In this document: piece after piece, positions 15,784 to 22,865 of the stretch | Layout: each line of letters starts with the position of its first letter | Position numbering within the stretch: position 1 is the first letter of the stretch | Source of the DNA: a virus | Virus record (IMG/VR): IMGVR_UViG_3300020180_000099 | Coordinates: 1-28,194 of that record | Reading direction: 5' to 3' (one strand) | Length of the DNA stretch: 28,194 nt | Made by a program: the position numbers and the translations under genes | The notes under the pieces: generated by a model | What the model saw: only the letters and a program-made list of their open reading frames with translations | Databases searched by the model: none | What the model was told of the DNA's origin: nothing

Positions 15784-15913
15784 TACCCATGTTGTGATGG
15801 GGTAAAGACCAGTATCATGTCAAGCTCAGAAAAAGAGCTGGGTAAGCTATAAACATGTTTCTATATTATTAGCCATATAATCACAATACCCATGTTGTGA
15901 TGGGGTAAAGACC
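15784..15913 (+). repeat. 27-bp direct repeat pair
   Basis: The segment 15784-15810 (TACCCATGTTGTGATGGGG then TAAAGACC) recurs exactly at 15887-15913, and similarity extends a few bases to either side. Each copy contains a CCCAT-GTTGTG-ATGGGG dyad, so each can fold into a small hairpin. Confidence 0.85.
15851..15882 (-). repeat. Right copy of the 32-bp inverted repeat
   Basis: Inverse copy of 15203-15234 with one difference. A shorter related element (GATAATATGGCTTA) is at 15950-15963 and its inverse at about 16119-16134. Confidence 0.85.
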
Positions 15914-16019
15914 CAGTATCTACCCAGCTCTCACCCAGCTCAGAAAAAGAGATAATATGGCTTAACTGGTTAGTATACCACAGTTTACCCAGCATAACCA
16001 GCATAAAAGGGGGGGCAAC

Positions 16020-16062
<43 letters not shown>

Positions 16063-16188
16063 CAATCTCTCTATATTATGCTGGGTGAGCTGGTAATTGT
16101 GATTTGTACGTTCAAGTTAAACCATATTATCTCACCCAGCATCTTTTTCTCATGCTGGGTGAGCTGGACATGCCGGGTATTAGCTATA

Positions 16189-16241
16189 AACAAAAAGAAT
16201 GTCAAGAGATAGCAACGCTATCAAAAGACATTCTTTTTGTT
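16189..16241 (+). terminator. Terminator-like hairpin B
   Basis: A perfect 15-bp outer stem (AACAAAAAGAATGTC and its complement) encloses an inner 6-bp stem (GATAGC / GCTATC). The 3' arm ends in CTTTTTGTT. It precedes promoter P2 just as hairpin A precedes P1, and the motif TAGTAAT-AA-ACTATGC follows both hairpins (15673-15689, 16249-16266). Confidence 0.65.
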
Positions 16242-16306
16242 AATCACATAGTAATAAAAACTATGCTGTTGTTATCTTAACATACAACTACTAAAAAGTG
16301 TACCTG

Positions 16307-16335
16307 TTGACTTTAAACTTTCAATCATTTATACT
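16307..16335 (+). promoter_or_regulatory. Promoter P2 of the replication operon
   Basis: TTGACT, 17 nt and TATACT match the sigma70 consensus well. Transcription would start near 16342, about 28 nt before the PrimPol ATG at 16370. This fixes the gene start, since an in-frame ATG at 16298 lies upstream of the promoter. Confidence 0.75.
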
Positions 16336-16369
16336 AATTTCATTAATCACTGTTATTAATAAAAAAAAT

Positions 16370-17263
16370 ATGCAAAAAGATTTTATAAAAGGTTACATAG
16401 AAAAGGGTTATTCATTTTTCAATACAGGTTCGTTAGAAAAGAAAATAGTTACATCTTGGACAAGATTTCAAACCAAGAAGCCAACACAAAAGGAAATTTC
16501 TTTGTGGTTGAAATCTCCAATACAAAATTACGCAATCGTCTGCGGTGAGATATCCAATCTCATCGTTTTTGATGTTGATACAAAGAACGGAGGCGATCCA
16601 ACTCCATTCTTGAATCGTGGGCTTTATGAAATAAGAACACCCTCAGGTGGCTATCATTTCTACACTTTATACGATGATGTTCTAAAGTCTACCAAACATC
16701 TTAGGGTAAAATTAGGTGGTATTCTTCATGGTGTAGATATTCAATCCAATAAAGCACTTGTCTTTGCTCCGCCAACAAAATTCAATAATGGCTCATATGC
16801 TTTAGTAAATGATGCCCCAATTATTAAATTACCAGATGACCTCTTGATAAAGGTACTCGATGAATTAGAGCCAGAGAAACAAAAGACCGACTTCATACCT
16901 TATAAAGGACATTCTGCCCCTAATAAGGGAAGACCAGGAGATGTCTTCAATTGTTTTGCTTCGTGGGAAGATGTACTAATTCCGAGAGGTTGGACAAAAT
17001 TTGGTAATGGCCAAAGCGGCATCCAGTATTGGAGACGACCAGGAAAAAATACTTCTGGTATTTCAGCGTCAACAGATTACAAAGGATATGGTTTATTCTT
17101 TCCCTACACAACAAATGTTCAAGGCTTGGAACAAAATAAAGGATACACCAAATTTTCCCTTTTCGTAGCTTTGAAATATGGTGCGGTCAATGCAGAAACT
17201 TGTTCCAAGGCCGCACATGATTTAGTTATTGAAAATTATAAACTTTTAAACAACCTAATTTAA
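16370..17263 (+). CDS. PrimPol: bifunctional primase/polymerase N-terminal-type protein
   Basis: 297 residues from MQKDFIKGYI. Archaeo-eukaryotic-type primase-polymerase (prim-pol) motifs are in order: NYAIVCGEISNLIVFDVD with the metal-binding Asp pair at 68 and 70, PSGGYHFY (91-98) with the conserved His, and GVDIQS (121-126) with the third acidic residue. The residues beyond about 190 form a small C-terminal domain with GISASTDYKGYGLFFPYTT. The enzyme makes primers and possibly extends DNA from them. It is fused to no helicase; the helicase is the next gene, coupled by TAATG. It is the first gene after P2 and may also recognise the origin repeats. No other DNA polymerase gene is visible in the window. 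Confidence 0.85.
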   Translation: MQKDFIKGYIEKGYSFFNTGSLEKKIVTSWTRFQTKKPTQKEISLWLKSPIQNYAIVCGEISNLIVFDVDTKNGGDPTPFLNRGLYEIRTPSGGYHFYTLYDDVLKSTKHLRVKLGGILHGVDIQSNKALVFAPPTKFNNGSYALVNDAPIIKLPDDLLIKVLDELEPEKQKTDFIPYKGHSAPNKGRPGDVFNCFASWEDVLIPRGWTKFGNGQSGIQYWRRPGKNTSGISASTDYKGYGLFFPYTTNVQGLEQNKGYTKFSLFVALKYGAVNAETCSKAAHDLVIENYKLLNNLI

Positions 17264-18810
17264 TGAAACCAAACAACAATTTTTACAATGACATCACTAA
17301 AGCCCTAGCAAAAGGTTTGCCTATAGACAGTATTGAAGAGTTTGCAAAGGACTACGATATTTCCCAGGAGAAAGTAACCGAGTTCATCACCCTTCAAGCT
17401 CGTGCGAAGTTTGTGTCTAGCACTTTTGCTGCTAGCAAGAAAGAGTTGACAGTTATTTACGGCGTGCTTGATAAAAAGTTCATAGAGGAACACAATAACA
17501 TTGTTACCTACAAAAGGGAGGAAAATTTAGAATTCTATAAATATTCAAATGGTGTTTATAAACACTTGGATAAACTTGATATGTACTTTCTTGTTGACGC
17601 TTTAATGTTGCAATACCATCTTTACGAACACCGTACATCTTCTCGTTTAGTTAATGATACGATTAACCGTATTGGTTCGAAATTAGCTGGAATGGAAAAA
17701 AGAAGTTTTTCCGATGAGTCTTCATCCAAAAAATGGTACTTAAATCTTAAAAATGGTCTCCTTGATCCAGAGACCTTTGAATTAAAAGATCATACTCCAG
17801 AATATTTTTCAACATCTCAAGCTCCTTTTGATTTTGACCCAACAAAAGAGTGTCCAGAATTTGATAAATTCCTTACGACAGTATCTGGAGAAACAGATTC
17901 AACAATAGCAATGATACAAGAGATGTACGGATACTGTCTTTTAAACGGCAATCCCATGCACAAAGTCTTTTATCTGTACGGAGAAACTGCGAGAAATGGA
18001 AAGTCGACAACTGCTAAAATTCTTTGCGGGTTACTAGGGTGGAGCAATGTATCCACACTCTCTCTTCTCCAAATCGCTGGAGAGAATTCCTCCATCTTTA
18101 CTTCAATTGTAGATAAACAACTTAATTTTTCAGAAGAAATATCATCAAAATTCGTTGAGTCCTCAAGACTTACTGCCCTTTCGTCAGAAGGTACGATACA
18201 AATTAATCCTAAATTTAAACATACTTACACTCACCAAGTTAAAGCAAAATTTATTATTACTTGTAATGATTTACCAAGGTTTAAAGATTCCCAAGGGATG
18301 AAGTACCGCATGGTTTCTATTCCCTTCCCTAAACAAATCAAAGAAGAAGATAGAATAGCAAGATTAGATGAGAAGCTCCTAGAAAAAGAGGGTTCAGGAA
18401 TACTCAATTGGGCACTCAAAGGTGCGAAAATTATAAAAAAATCCAATAAATTCTCAGTAAACGAAGAAAGTCTTGAAGACATGGAAGACAATCTTCATCA
18501 AAGTAATTCAACGTATGCCTATCTTGAAACCAAGTTTGACTTCTCGCCTGATTTTAAAGATGTATTAGACCCAATGGAATTATACGGTGTGGGAGCAACC
18601 AACGAAAAACCCCCTACAGGTTTTCGTTTATACCGTTCTGTAAATGGTCTTCAAGATTTTACCTCAGCAGTTACTTTTAAAAAAGAATTAAGGAGATTTG
18701 CTAATGAGACAAAAAAGATAAAACAAATCCGCACCCCAGATAGAAATAGAATGTATACAGGATTGAAATTAAAATCAGATGTAGATGATGAAAAAAAAAT
18801 GACTTTTTAA
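17263..18810 (+). CDS. SF3 (D5/P4-type) replicative helicase
   Basis: 515 residues. A D5-type N-terminal region (about residues 150-215, with KKWYLNLKNGLLD-ET and CPEFDKFL) precedes an AAA+ helicase core. Walker A is GETARNGKST (240-249), Walker B is QLNFSEE (286-292), the motif C/sensor is IITCND (331-336) and a basic KYRMVSIPFP (347-356) probably carries the arginine finger. The C-terminal 130 residues contain a winged-helix-like region. It pairs with the PrimPol, as primase and helicase halves do in P4-like replication proteins, but here split into two genes joined by TAATG. Probably unwinds DNA at the origin. Confidence 0.92.
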   Translation: MKPNNNFYNDITKALAKGLPIDSIEEFAKDYDISQEKVTEFITLQARAKFVSSTFAASKKELTVIYGVLDKKFIEEHNNIVTYKREENLEFYKYSNGVYKHLDKLDMYFLVDALMLQYHLYEHRTSSRLVNDTINRIGSKLAGMEKRSFSDESSSKKWYLNLKNGLLDPETFELKDHTPEYFSTSQAPFDFDPTKECPEFDKFLTTVSGETDSTIAMIQEMYGYCLLNGNPMHKVFYLYGETARNGKSTTAKILCGLLGWSNVSTLSLLQIAGENSSIFTSIVDKQLNFSEEISSKFVESSRLTALSSEGTIQINPKFKHTYTHQVKAKFIITCNDLPRFKDSQGMKYRMVSIPFPKQIKEEDRIARLDEKLLEKEGSGILNWALKGAKIIKKSNKFSVNEESLEDMEDNLHQSNSTYAYLETKFDFSPDFKDVLDPMELYGVGATNEKPPTGFRLYRSVNGLQDFTSAVTFKKELRRFANETKKIKQIRTPDRNRMYTGLKLKSDVDDEKKMTF

Positions 18811-18815
18811 CCATG

Positions 18816-18824
18816 TGTGGATAA
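18816..18824 (-). promoter_or_regulatory. DnaA box upstream of the HTH gene
   Basis: A second perfect TTATCCACA on the minus strand, 5 bases after the helicase stop and next to direct repeats. Confidence 0.5.
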
Positions 18825-18859
18825 CTATTACATAGCTATTACATAATCTATGCTATAGT
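18825..18859 (+). promoter_or_regulatory. Operator-like direct repeats and extended -10 of the HTH gene
   Basis: CTATTACATA occurs at 18825-18834 and again at 18836-18845, an 11-bp phasing of one helical turn. TG-C-TATAGT (-10 at 18854-18859) follows, with 6 nt to the ATG. The repeats occupy the -35 area, as expected for a repressor or activator site, perhaps autoregulation by the HTH protein. Confidence 0.5.
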
Positions 18860-18865
18860 ATTTCT

Positions 18866-19024
18866 ATGAATAAAGGAGGCAAACCAAAAGGAAAAGAAAA
18901 GGGGCTTATTAAGGAACGAAATCGTTTAATAAAACTGTGCTTAAAAAAAGGTTACTCTCAATCGGAGGCTTCTTATATTTTCCGTTTACCTAGAAACACA
19001 ATATCTGTAGTAAATAAATTATGA
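18866..19024 (+). CDS. 52-residue helix-turn-helix microprotein
   Basis: The frame begins MNKGGKPKGKEKGLIKERN and ends in a clear helix-turn-helix: CLKKGYSQSEASYIFRL, then PRNTISVVNKL, like resolvase- or Xre-type recognition helices. The N-terminus is basic. It has its own -10 box 6 nt before the ATG, hence a likely leaderless mRNA, and two phased direct repeats in front. Probably a regulator of this operon or of the control region at 15-16 kb. A hairpin follows it. Confidence 0.65.
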   Translation: MNKGGKPKGKEKGLIKERNRLIKLCLKKGYSQSEASYIFRLPRNTISVVNKL

Positions 19025-19064
19025 CTTTTTAACTATTTTGCTTTAATTGCAAAGTAGTAAAAAG
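19025..19064 (+). other. Imperfect hairpin after the HTH gene
   Basis: CTTTTTAACTATTTTGC and GCAAAGTAGTAAAAAG pair with few mismatches over a 7-nt loop. There is no strong T-run afterwards, so it may attenuate rather than end transcription before the next gene at 19097. Confidence 0.4.
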
Positions 19065-19096
19065 GTCGAAATAATATTAAATAATAAATAAATAAA

Positions 19097-19699
19097 ATGA
19101 CTATACAAATAAGTTATGCAAAAAATCGGTCACCATATTACAGTGTTTTATCAGACGGTAAGTTTCATACAGAGGCTGGAGAGGGTGCAGAAGGTTCAGT
19201 AAAGCGTGAATATAAAACCTCAGACGGTAAGAAAGGTGTGAAGAATGAATTCATTGTGGAGAGTATTCAGGGAAAGATGATTAGCCTAAATGTGCATGAA
19301 AGTGATTATGGAAAAATGATTCAAGTAACTCTAGGTGATGAAAAAGAAAAGATAATTATTTCCCTAAACTCCGAATCATCTTTCGGTAAAGACTTTATGA
19401 AGAAGCTCCCACTAATCGATGTGACTAAGGAAGTTAAGCTCGTTCCATATTCGTTTGAAGATGAATCAGGAAAGAAGCGTAAAGGAGTTACCATTTATCA
19501 AGATGATAAAAAGATACCTAGTAATTATGGGAGTAAGGTAGGAGAGAAGTATGTAGTTACTAATGGTTACCCTGCTTTTCCAGAGGGGAGTGATAAGTTC
19601 GACATAGATGATTGGAAAATGACTGCTCGTAAGTTTTTGCTTGTTGAAATATCCAAACATTCACTATACGGTGCAATTGATGAAAAGGTTGATTTCTAG
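19097..19699 (+). CDS. Putative ssDNA-binding protein
   Basis: 200 residues, acidic at the C-terminus (EKVDF) and beta-rich in the middle: MISLNVHESDYGKMIQVTLGDEKEKIIISLN followed by VKLVPYSFEDESGKKRKGVTIYQDDKKI. Such strand patterns fit an OB fold. It lies between the helicase and recombination nucleases, where phages commonly encode a single-strand binding protein. There is no conserved motif I can name, so this is inference from build and position. The start follows an AT-only leader (ATAAATAAATAAA). Confidence 0.45.
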   Translation: MTIQISYAKNRSPYYSVLSDGKFHTEAGEGAEGSVKREYKTSDGKKGVKNEFIVESIQGKMISLNVHESDYGKMIQVTLGDEKEKIIISLNSESSFGKDFMKKLPLIDVTKEVKLVPYSFEDESGKKRKGVTIYQDDKKIPSNYGSKVGEKYVVTNGYPAFPEGSDKFDIDDWKMTARKFLLVEISKHSLYGAIDEKVDF

Positions 19700-19714
19700 T
19701 ATTGCTTACATATT

Positions 19715-19737
19715 ATGCAGTCAAAGTTTGACTGCAT
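19715..19737. promoter_or_regulatory. 23-bp perfect palindrome at the nuclease start
   Basis: ATGCAGTCAAA-G-TTTGACTGCAT, with 11-bp arms around one base, spans the first candidate start codon and ends at a second ATG. It is either a repressor operator or an RNA hairpin that would hide the start. Confidence 0.5.
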
Positions 19738-20359
19738 GGTTATGGAAACAAATTCAAATAAATTCCCCCGTGGCTACTTGTCTTATTCCTCACTACTTTT
19801 GTGGGAAAAAAGTCCTGCACAATTTCGTGATAGGTATTATTTGAATAAGCCAACGGTAAATACCCCCTACACTCTATTCGGAAAGGAGTCACATGAGCTC
19901 ATTAGTACAATGTCGCATATACCTCACTACAGCGTAATGGAATCTGAAATATGTATCACACTACAAGGAGTCCCTCTAAAAGGTTATATTGACAGTTTTG
20001 ATCCTCCCACAGGTGCATTTATTGAGTATAAGACCGGTATTAACAAGCCTGACGGTACTGATAGGTGGACACAGTCTACTGTAAACAAGTGGAAACAGTT
20101 ACCTTTCTACGCTATGTGTATTAAAGAAAAAATGGATATGTTTGTTCCAAAAACAACTCTAGTATTTCTTGAATCCGCATGGGATGTTAAGAAAAAGAAG
20201 GTGGGTTCGTGCGAACTCATATTTTCAAAGAAACTTATACTCACAGGGAGGCATGTTATTTTTGAACGTACTCTAAACCTAGAGGAATTAGAGGAGACAA
20301 AGAGGTGGGTTCTTAGATTAGCAATAGAGATAGAAGAAGATTATAAAAAATGTTGTTGA
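19715..20359 (+). CDS. RecB/Cas4-like PD-(D/E)XK nuclease
   Basis: 214 residues from the first ATG; starts at 19736 or 19742 are possible and would put a palindrome in the leader. Counting from the ATG at 19742: LSYSSLLLWEKSPAQF (13-28), GKESHELI with His51, GYIDSFD with Asp84, then FIEYK with Glu95 and Lys97, and KQLPFYA (118-124), the Q-x3-Y motif of RecB-type nucleases. The full active site is thus present. No Fe-S cysteine cluster of Cas4 type is obvious, although the protein ends in KKCC. It overlaps the SF2 helicase as TGATG, so nuclease and helicase probably work as a pair in replication-linked recombination or end processing. Confidence 0.82.
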   Translation: MQSKFDCMVMETNSNKFPRGYLSYSSLLLWEKSPAQFRDRYYLNKPTVNTPYTLFGKESHELISTMSHIPHYSVMESEICITLQGVPLKGYIDSFDPPTGAFIEYKTGINKPDGTDRWTQSTVNKWKQLPFYAMCIKEKMDMFVPKTTLVFLESAWDVKKKKVGSCELIFSKKLILTGRHVIFERTLNLEELEETKRWVLRLAIEIEEDYKKCC

Positions 20360-21489
20360 TGCCTCACCAAAAAAAATGTGCGCAAAGCTATTCTGATAAG
20401 GCGTTTTTGACTTGGGAAGGTGGCACAGGGAAAACCATTGGAGCATGTGTCTGGTTACGTGATAATCGTGATAGAGACGCTCTAGTCATCTGTCCAAAAC
20501 GTATCATCAAAAAATGGAAAAATGAGTTAACTAAATGGCAGACAAAAGCCACAGTTGTCCCAATGGATTATAAGCTTGAAATAAAGGAGTGGTCGGCCAT
20601 TGTGGTTGATGAAGCAGATAACTTTGCTTCACCACTCTTCATTAAGGGGACTTCTAAACGGTCCATAAGGCTCTATGAACTCATCAAAGCTTTTCCAAAC
20701 ACACCTATAATGCTACAAACTGCGACCCCGATAAGGTCAACACCTTGGAATCTGCACACACTTCTTTGCTTTTTAGGTATATATATTGATTGGAAAGATT
20801 GGCGTAGAGCTTTTTTTATCTTAGAGTCTCGACCTTTTCTGAAATGGCCAGCTTGGTTCAAGAAACAAGGTTGGGAGAAAGAGATGCGCCCGTTAATAGA
20901 AAAGTATTCTGATGTAGTACTTTTGAAAGACTGCGTACTCTATCTTCCACCTGCCGAAGAGTTTGTTATAAAATCGAAGAGAGCAAGATTTCAAGGACCG
21001 TGGCAAGAACTTACCCCTTCTGGACGTTTTTTTGAAGAACATCGCCACGAGCAGGGAAATAAATTAAAATCTATTTTAGAAATAAGTAAAGATTTTAGAA
21101 AGGTGTTGGTTGTTGCCTACTATGTTGAACAGGTGGAGGATCTTAATAAGGAACTATCAAAATACCGCCAGACATTTATGGTGCATGGTGGGACTTTACA
21201 TCAAGAGGAAATATTAAAGGAGGCTAACGAAGTAGATGAATGTTTTTTAATAGTCCAAGCTTCTCTAGGCGAGGGCTTTGATGCCGACACTTTTTCCGTG
21301 GTCATCTTTGTAAGTATGTCTTATAAGATTCGAGATTTTGTACAAATGAAATTTAGAGTGAGAAGGATACATAACCTTCATCCTGTAAGATATTATTATT
21401 TAATTAGTGGTCGTTGTGATAACAAAATCTATGAAACCATTCAAAAAGGACTTTCCTTTATCCCCTCTACCTGGGTTGCCAATGATTAG
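20359..21489 (+). CDS. SF2 DNA helicase (SNF2/DEAD-type)
   Basis: 376 residues from the ATG at 20359, chosen because TGATG overlaps fit this phage's habit; an ATG at 20350 would add three residues. RecA-like domain 1 has EGGTGKT (20-26), an Ia-like ALVICPKRIIKKW, DEAD (84-87) in VVDEADNFA, and TATP (121-124). Domain 2 has VVAYYVEQVEDLNKEL, ASLGEGFDAD and QMKFRVRRIH, the motif VI arginines. Proteins of this build are branch-migration or remodelling helicases of phage recombination. It is coupled with the RecB-like nuclease and overlaps the resolvase-like gene by 8 bases. Confidence 0.88.
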   Translation: MPHQKKCAQSYSDKAFLTWEGGTGKTIGACVWLRDNRDRDALVICPKRIIKKWKNELTKWQTKATVVPMDYKLEIKEWSAIVVDEADNFASPLFIKGTSKRSIRLYELIKAFPNTPIMLQTATPIRSTPWNLHTLLCFLGIYIDWKDWRRAFFILESRPFLKWPAWFKKQGWEKEMRPLIEKYSDVVLLKDCVLYLPPAEEFVIKSKRARFQGPWQELTPSGRFFEEHRHEQGNKLKSILEISKDFRKVLVVAYYVEQVEDLNKELSKYRQTFMVHGGTLHQEEILKEANEVDECFLIVQASLGEGFDADTFSVVIFVSMSYKIRDFVQMKFRVRRIHNLHPVRYYYLISGRCDNKIYETIQKGLSFIPSTWVAND

Positions 21490-21868
21490 AAAATCAAGAG
21501 AAGCTATTTTCTCTCTTAAATTTAGAGATTGGATAGAGAAAAAACCACGTTACTCGTGTGCATTGGAATTGAAGGATACAAGGGGAAAGAATTACTTACT
21601 CTTCAAAGAAGTAAAGCAGGTTCAGATAGATTATGGACTAAGAATAAAAAGCAAGAGAGGGGTTTTAATTCGTGTCGAAGCTATATTTGAAGGGATGCCT
21701 GATTACATTTGGTGCAGAGAACTCCCCGCCTATATTGTTATAAAATACCCCAAGTGTTTCGTAATGATTGATGTTGAAACTTTTGATATCGAATCTAAAC
21801 GAAGCAATCGCCGTTCGCTTACCGAAGCTCGTGCTAAAGAGTTAGCAATAATAGTTATCCCCAACTAA
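21482..21868 (+). CDS. Holliday-junction-resolvase-like PD-(D/E)XK nuclease
   Basis: 128 residues from the ATG at 21482, which overlaps the helicase stop by 8 bases; an upstream frame extension to 21407 lies inside the helicase gene and is less likely. Residues 25-48 read SCALELKDTRGK then LLFKEVKQVQ, with Glu29-x-Lys31 as the metal-binding core. Later comes PAYIVIKYPKCFVMIDVETF, then KRSNRRSLTEARAKELA, a tail I associate with a phage family related to RecU/VRR-NUC resolvases. It probably cuts branched DNA before packaging. It is the last of the large replication-recombination genes. Confidence 0.72.
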   Translation: MIRKSREAIFSLKFRDWIEKKPRYSCALELKDTRGKNYLLFKEVKQVQIDYGLRIKSKRGVLIRVEAIFEGMPDYIWCRELPAYIVIKYPKCFVMIDVETFDIESKRSNRRSLTEARAKELAIIVIPN

Positions 21869-21870
21869 AC

Positions 21871-21899
21871 TTGTATACTATTGTATAAAGGTATACACT
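21871..21899 (+). promoter_or_regulatory. Weak promoter candidate before the small-gene string
   Basis: TTGTAT, 17 nt and TACACT. The stretch also has two TTGTATA units and two GTATAC dyads. It lies 29 nt before the ATG at 21928 and could restart transcription for the small genes. Confidence 0.35.
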
Positions 21900-21927
21900 G
21901 TAAATGTTATCAATAATAAATAAAAAT

Positions 21928-22092
21928 ATGTTTCAACTAAACAAAGAGTCTGGGTATATCGAAGAGGTCAAAGATGTAGAAGTAAATGTTAACTGTATAA
22001 TTTGTGATGGTACAGGGTTAATGTCCGATGTTTTGGAAGGTGATAACACAGTTTGTTTATGTATTGTTAATCAACAACTAAAACATGACTAA
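21928..22092 (+). CDS. 54-residue zinc-knuckle protein
   Basis: Starts at the ATG at 21928 (MFQLNKESGYIEEVKDVEV...), after the leader AATAAATAAAAAT; an ATG at 21904 would add eight residues. It contains CIICDGTG and later VCLCI, a C-x2-C ... C-x-C set as in the 33-residue protein at 14247-14348. The end overlaps the next gene by 8 bases. Probably a metal-binding microprotein. The two copies lie in oppositely transcribed operons. Confidence 0.65.
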   Translation: MFQLNKESGYIEEVKDVEVNVNCIICDGTGLMSDVLEGDNTVCLCIVNQQLKHD

Positions 22093-22273
22093 ACAAGAAC
22101 AAAAAAATGAAGCATACAAAGCCTACGAAGCTATAAAAGACCCAGCAGACAAAACCTACAAAGCTATAATAAACCCAGCATTCAAAGCCTACCTAGCTAA
22201 ATGTAAAGAAATAGATGCACAAGAAGATGAGATTAAAATTATTGACGGTAAAAGATATAAGTTAATTGATTAA
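22085..22273 (+). CDS. AYEAI-repeat protein, short form
   Basis: 62 residues: a conserved head MTKQEQKNEAYKAYEAI, two to three 11-residue repeats (Y-K/E-A-I-x-(D/N)-P-A-x-K-x), and a conserved tail LAKC-EIDAQEDEIKIIDG then KRYKLI. The next gene has nearly the same DNA at both ends, so it is a recent duplicate differing in repeat number. Each repeat is an amphipathic 11-mer ending in Pro, like apolipoprotein or LEA-style helices. Function unknown. Confidence 0.7.
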   Translation: MTKQEQKNEAYKAYEAIKDPADKTYKAIINPAFKAYLAKCKEIDAQEDEIKIIDGKRYKLID

Positions 22274-22277
22274 AAAC

Positions 22278-22565
22278 ATGACTAAACAAGAACAAAAAGA
22301 TGAAGCATACGAAGACTACGTAGCTATAATAGCACCAGCATTCAAAGTCTACGAAGCTATAATAGACCCAACACTCAAAGCCTACGAAGCTATAAGAGAC
22401 CCAGCATACAAAGTCTACGAAGCTATAATAGCCCCAACACTCAAAGCCTACGAAGCTATAAGAGACCCAGCATACAAAACCTACCTAGCTAAATGTGAAG
22501 AAATAGATGCACAAGAAGATGAAATTAAAATTATTGACGGTAAAAGATATAAGTTAATTAATTAA
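22278..22565 (+). CDS. AYEAI-repeat protein, long form
   Basis: 95 residues from the ATG at 22278, chosen because the leader AAAAC-ATGACTAAACAAG is the same as in the shorter paralogue; an ATG at 22266 would add MIKN. It carries five 11-residue repeats (for example AFKVYEAIIDP, TLKAYEAIRDP, AYKVYEAIIAP, TLKAYEAIRDP), in part as an exact higher-order pair of 22 residues. The tail matches that of the shorter form. Likely a helical rod whose length varies by unequal recombination. Confidence 0.7.
   Translation: MTKQEQKDEAYEDYVAIIAPAFKVYEAIIDPTLKAYEAIRDPAYKVYEAIIAPTLKAYEAIRDPAYKTYLAKCEEIDAQEDEIKIIDGKRYKLIN
22310..22487 (+). repeat. 33-bp tandem repeats within the AYEAI gene
   Basis: Units of 33 bases with the shared core CTACGAAGCTATAA, grouped in 66-base pairs that are almost identical (GCCTACGAAGCTATAAGAGA twice, 66 bases apart). 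They keep the frame. Confidence 0.85.
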
Positions 22566-22568
22566 TAT

Positions 22569-22742
22569 ATGCCTAAAACATCCACCAAAGAGATTGTTTC
22601 TGCTGTAGATGAATTGAAATTAGTTCTATGCGAAATGGTTGCCCTTGATAAAGATTTAGAAAACTTTAATTTGAAAAAACAAGCTCTTCAAAAGAGATTA
22701 GCTCTTGCAAGAGATGAAGTGAGATCACTAATGCAATTATAA
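22569..22742 (+). CDS. 57-residue coiled-coil protein
   Basis: The frame (MPKTSTKEIVSAVDELKLVL... ending RSLMQL) is charged, with leucines at heptad spacing from about residue 10 to 55, so a helical hairpin or coiled coil is likely. It has an AT-rich leader and stands 3 bases from the next gene in a tight string. No family recognised. Confidence 0.6.
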   Translation: MPKTSTKEIVSAVDELKLVLCEMVALDKDLENFNLKKQALQKRLALARDEVRSLMQL

Positions 22743-22745
22743 TAT

Positions 22746-22865
22746 ATGAAAGAAGATTTTGAAATGTTCGGGTCCAATAATGAATTAGGTTATGTGCTTG
22801 GTTCAATACTGCTCACCATAATAACACTAGGGATATTTATTTATAGTATTTTTATAATAATATGA
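22746..22865 (+). CDS. 39-residue single-pass membrane protein
   Basis: The frame starts MKEDFEMFGSNNELGYV and ends with a hydrophobic stretch (LGSILLTIITLGIFIYSIFI) that makes one membrane helix reaching the C-terminus. The stop overlaps the next start as ATGA. Likely an inner-membrane microprotein of the early operon; function unknown. Confidence 0.6.
   Translation: MKEDFEMFGSNNELGYVLGSILLTIITLGIFIYSIFIII

Noticed and set aside
16298-16369. Upstream ATG that would lengthen the PrimPol by 24 residues
   Set aside because: It lies before the P2 promoter, so the mRNA would not contain it; the extension is low-complexity and the promoter-leader block is also present at P1 without coding capacity.
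19715-20359. Cas4 or a CRISPR adaptation module
   Set aside because: The nuclease core fits RecB-like enzymes in general; the Fe-S cysteine set of Cas4 and any Cas1/Cas2 gene are missing.
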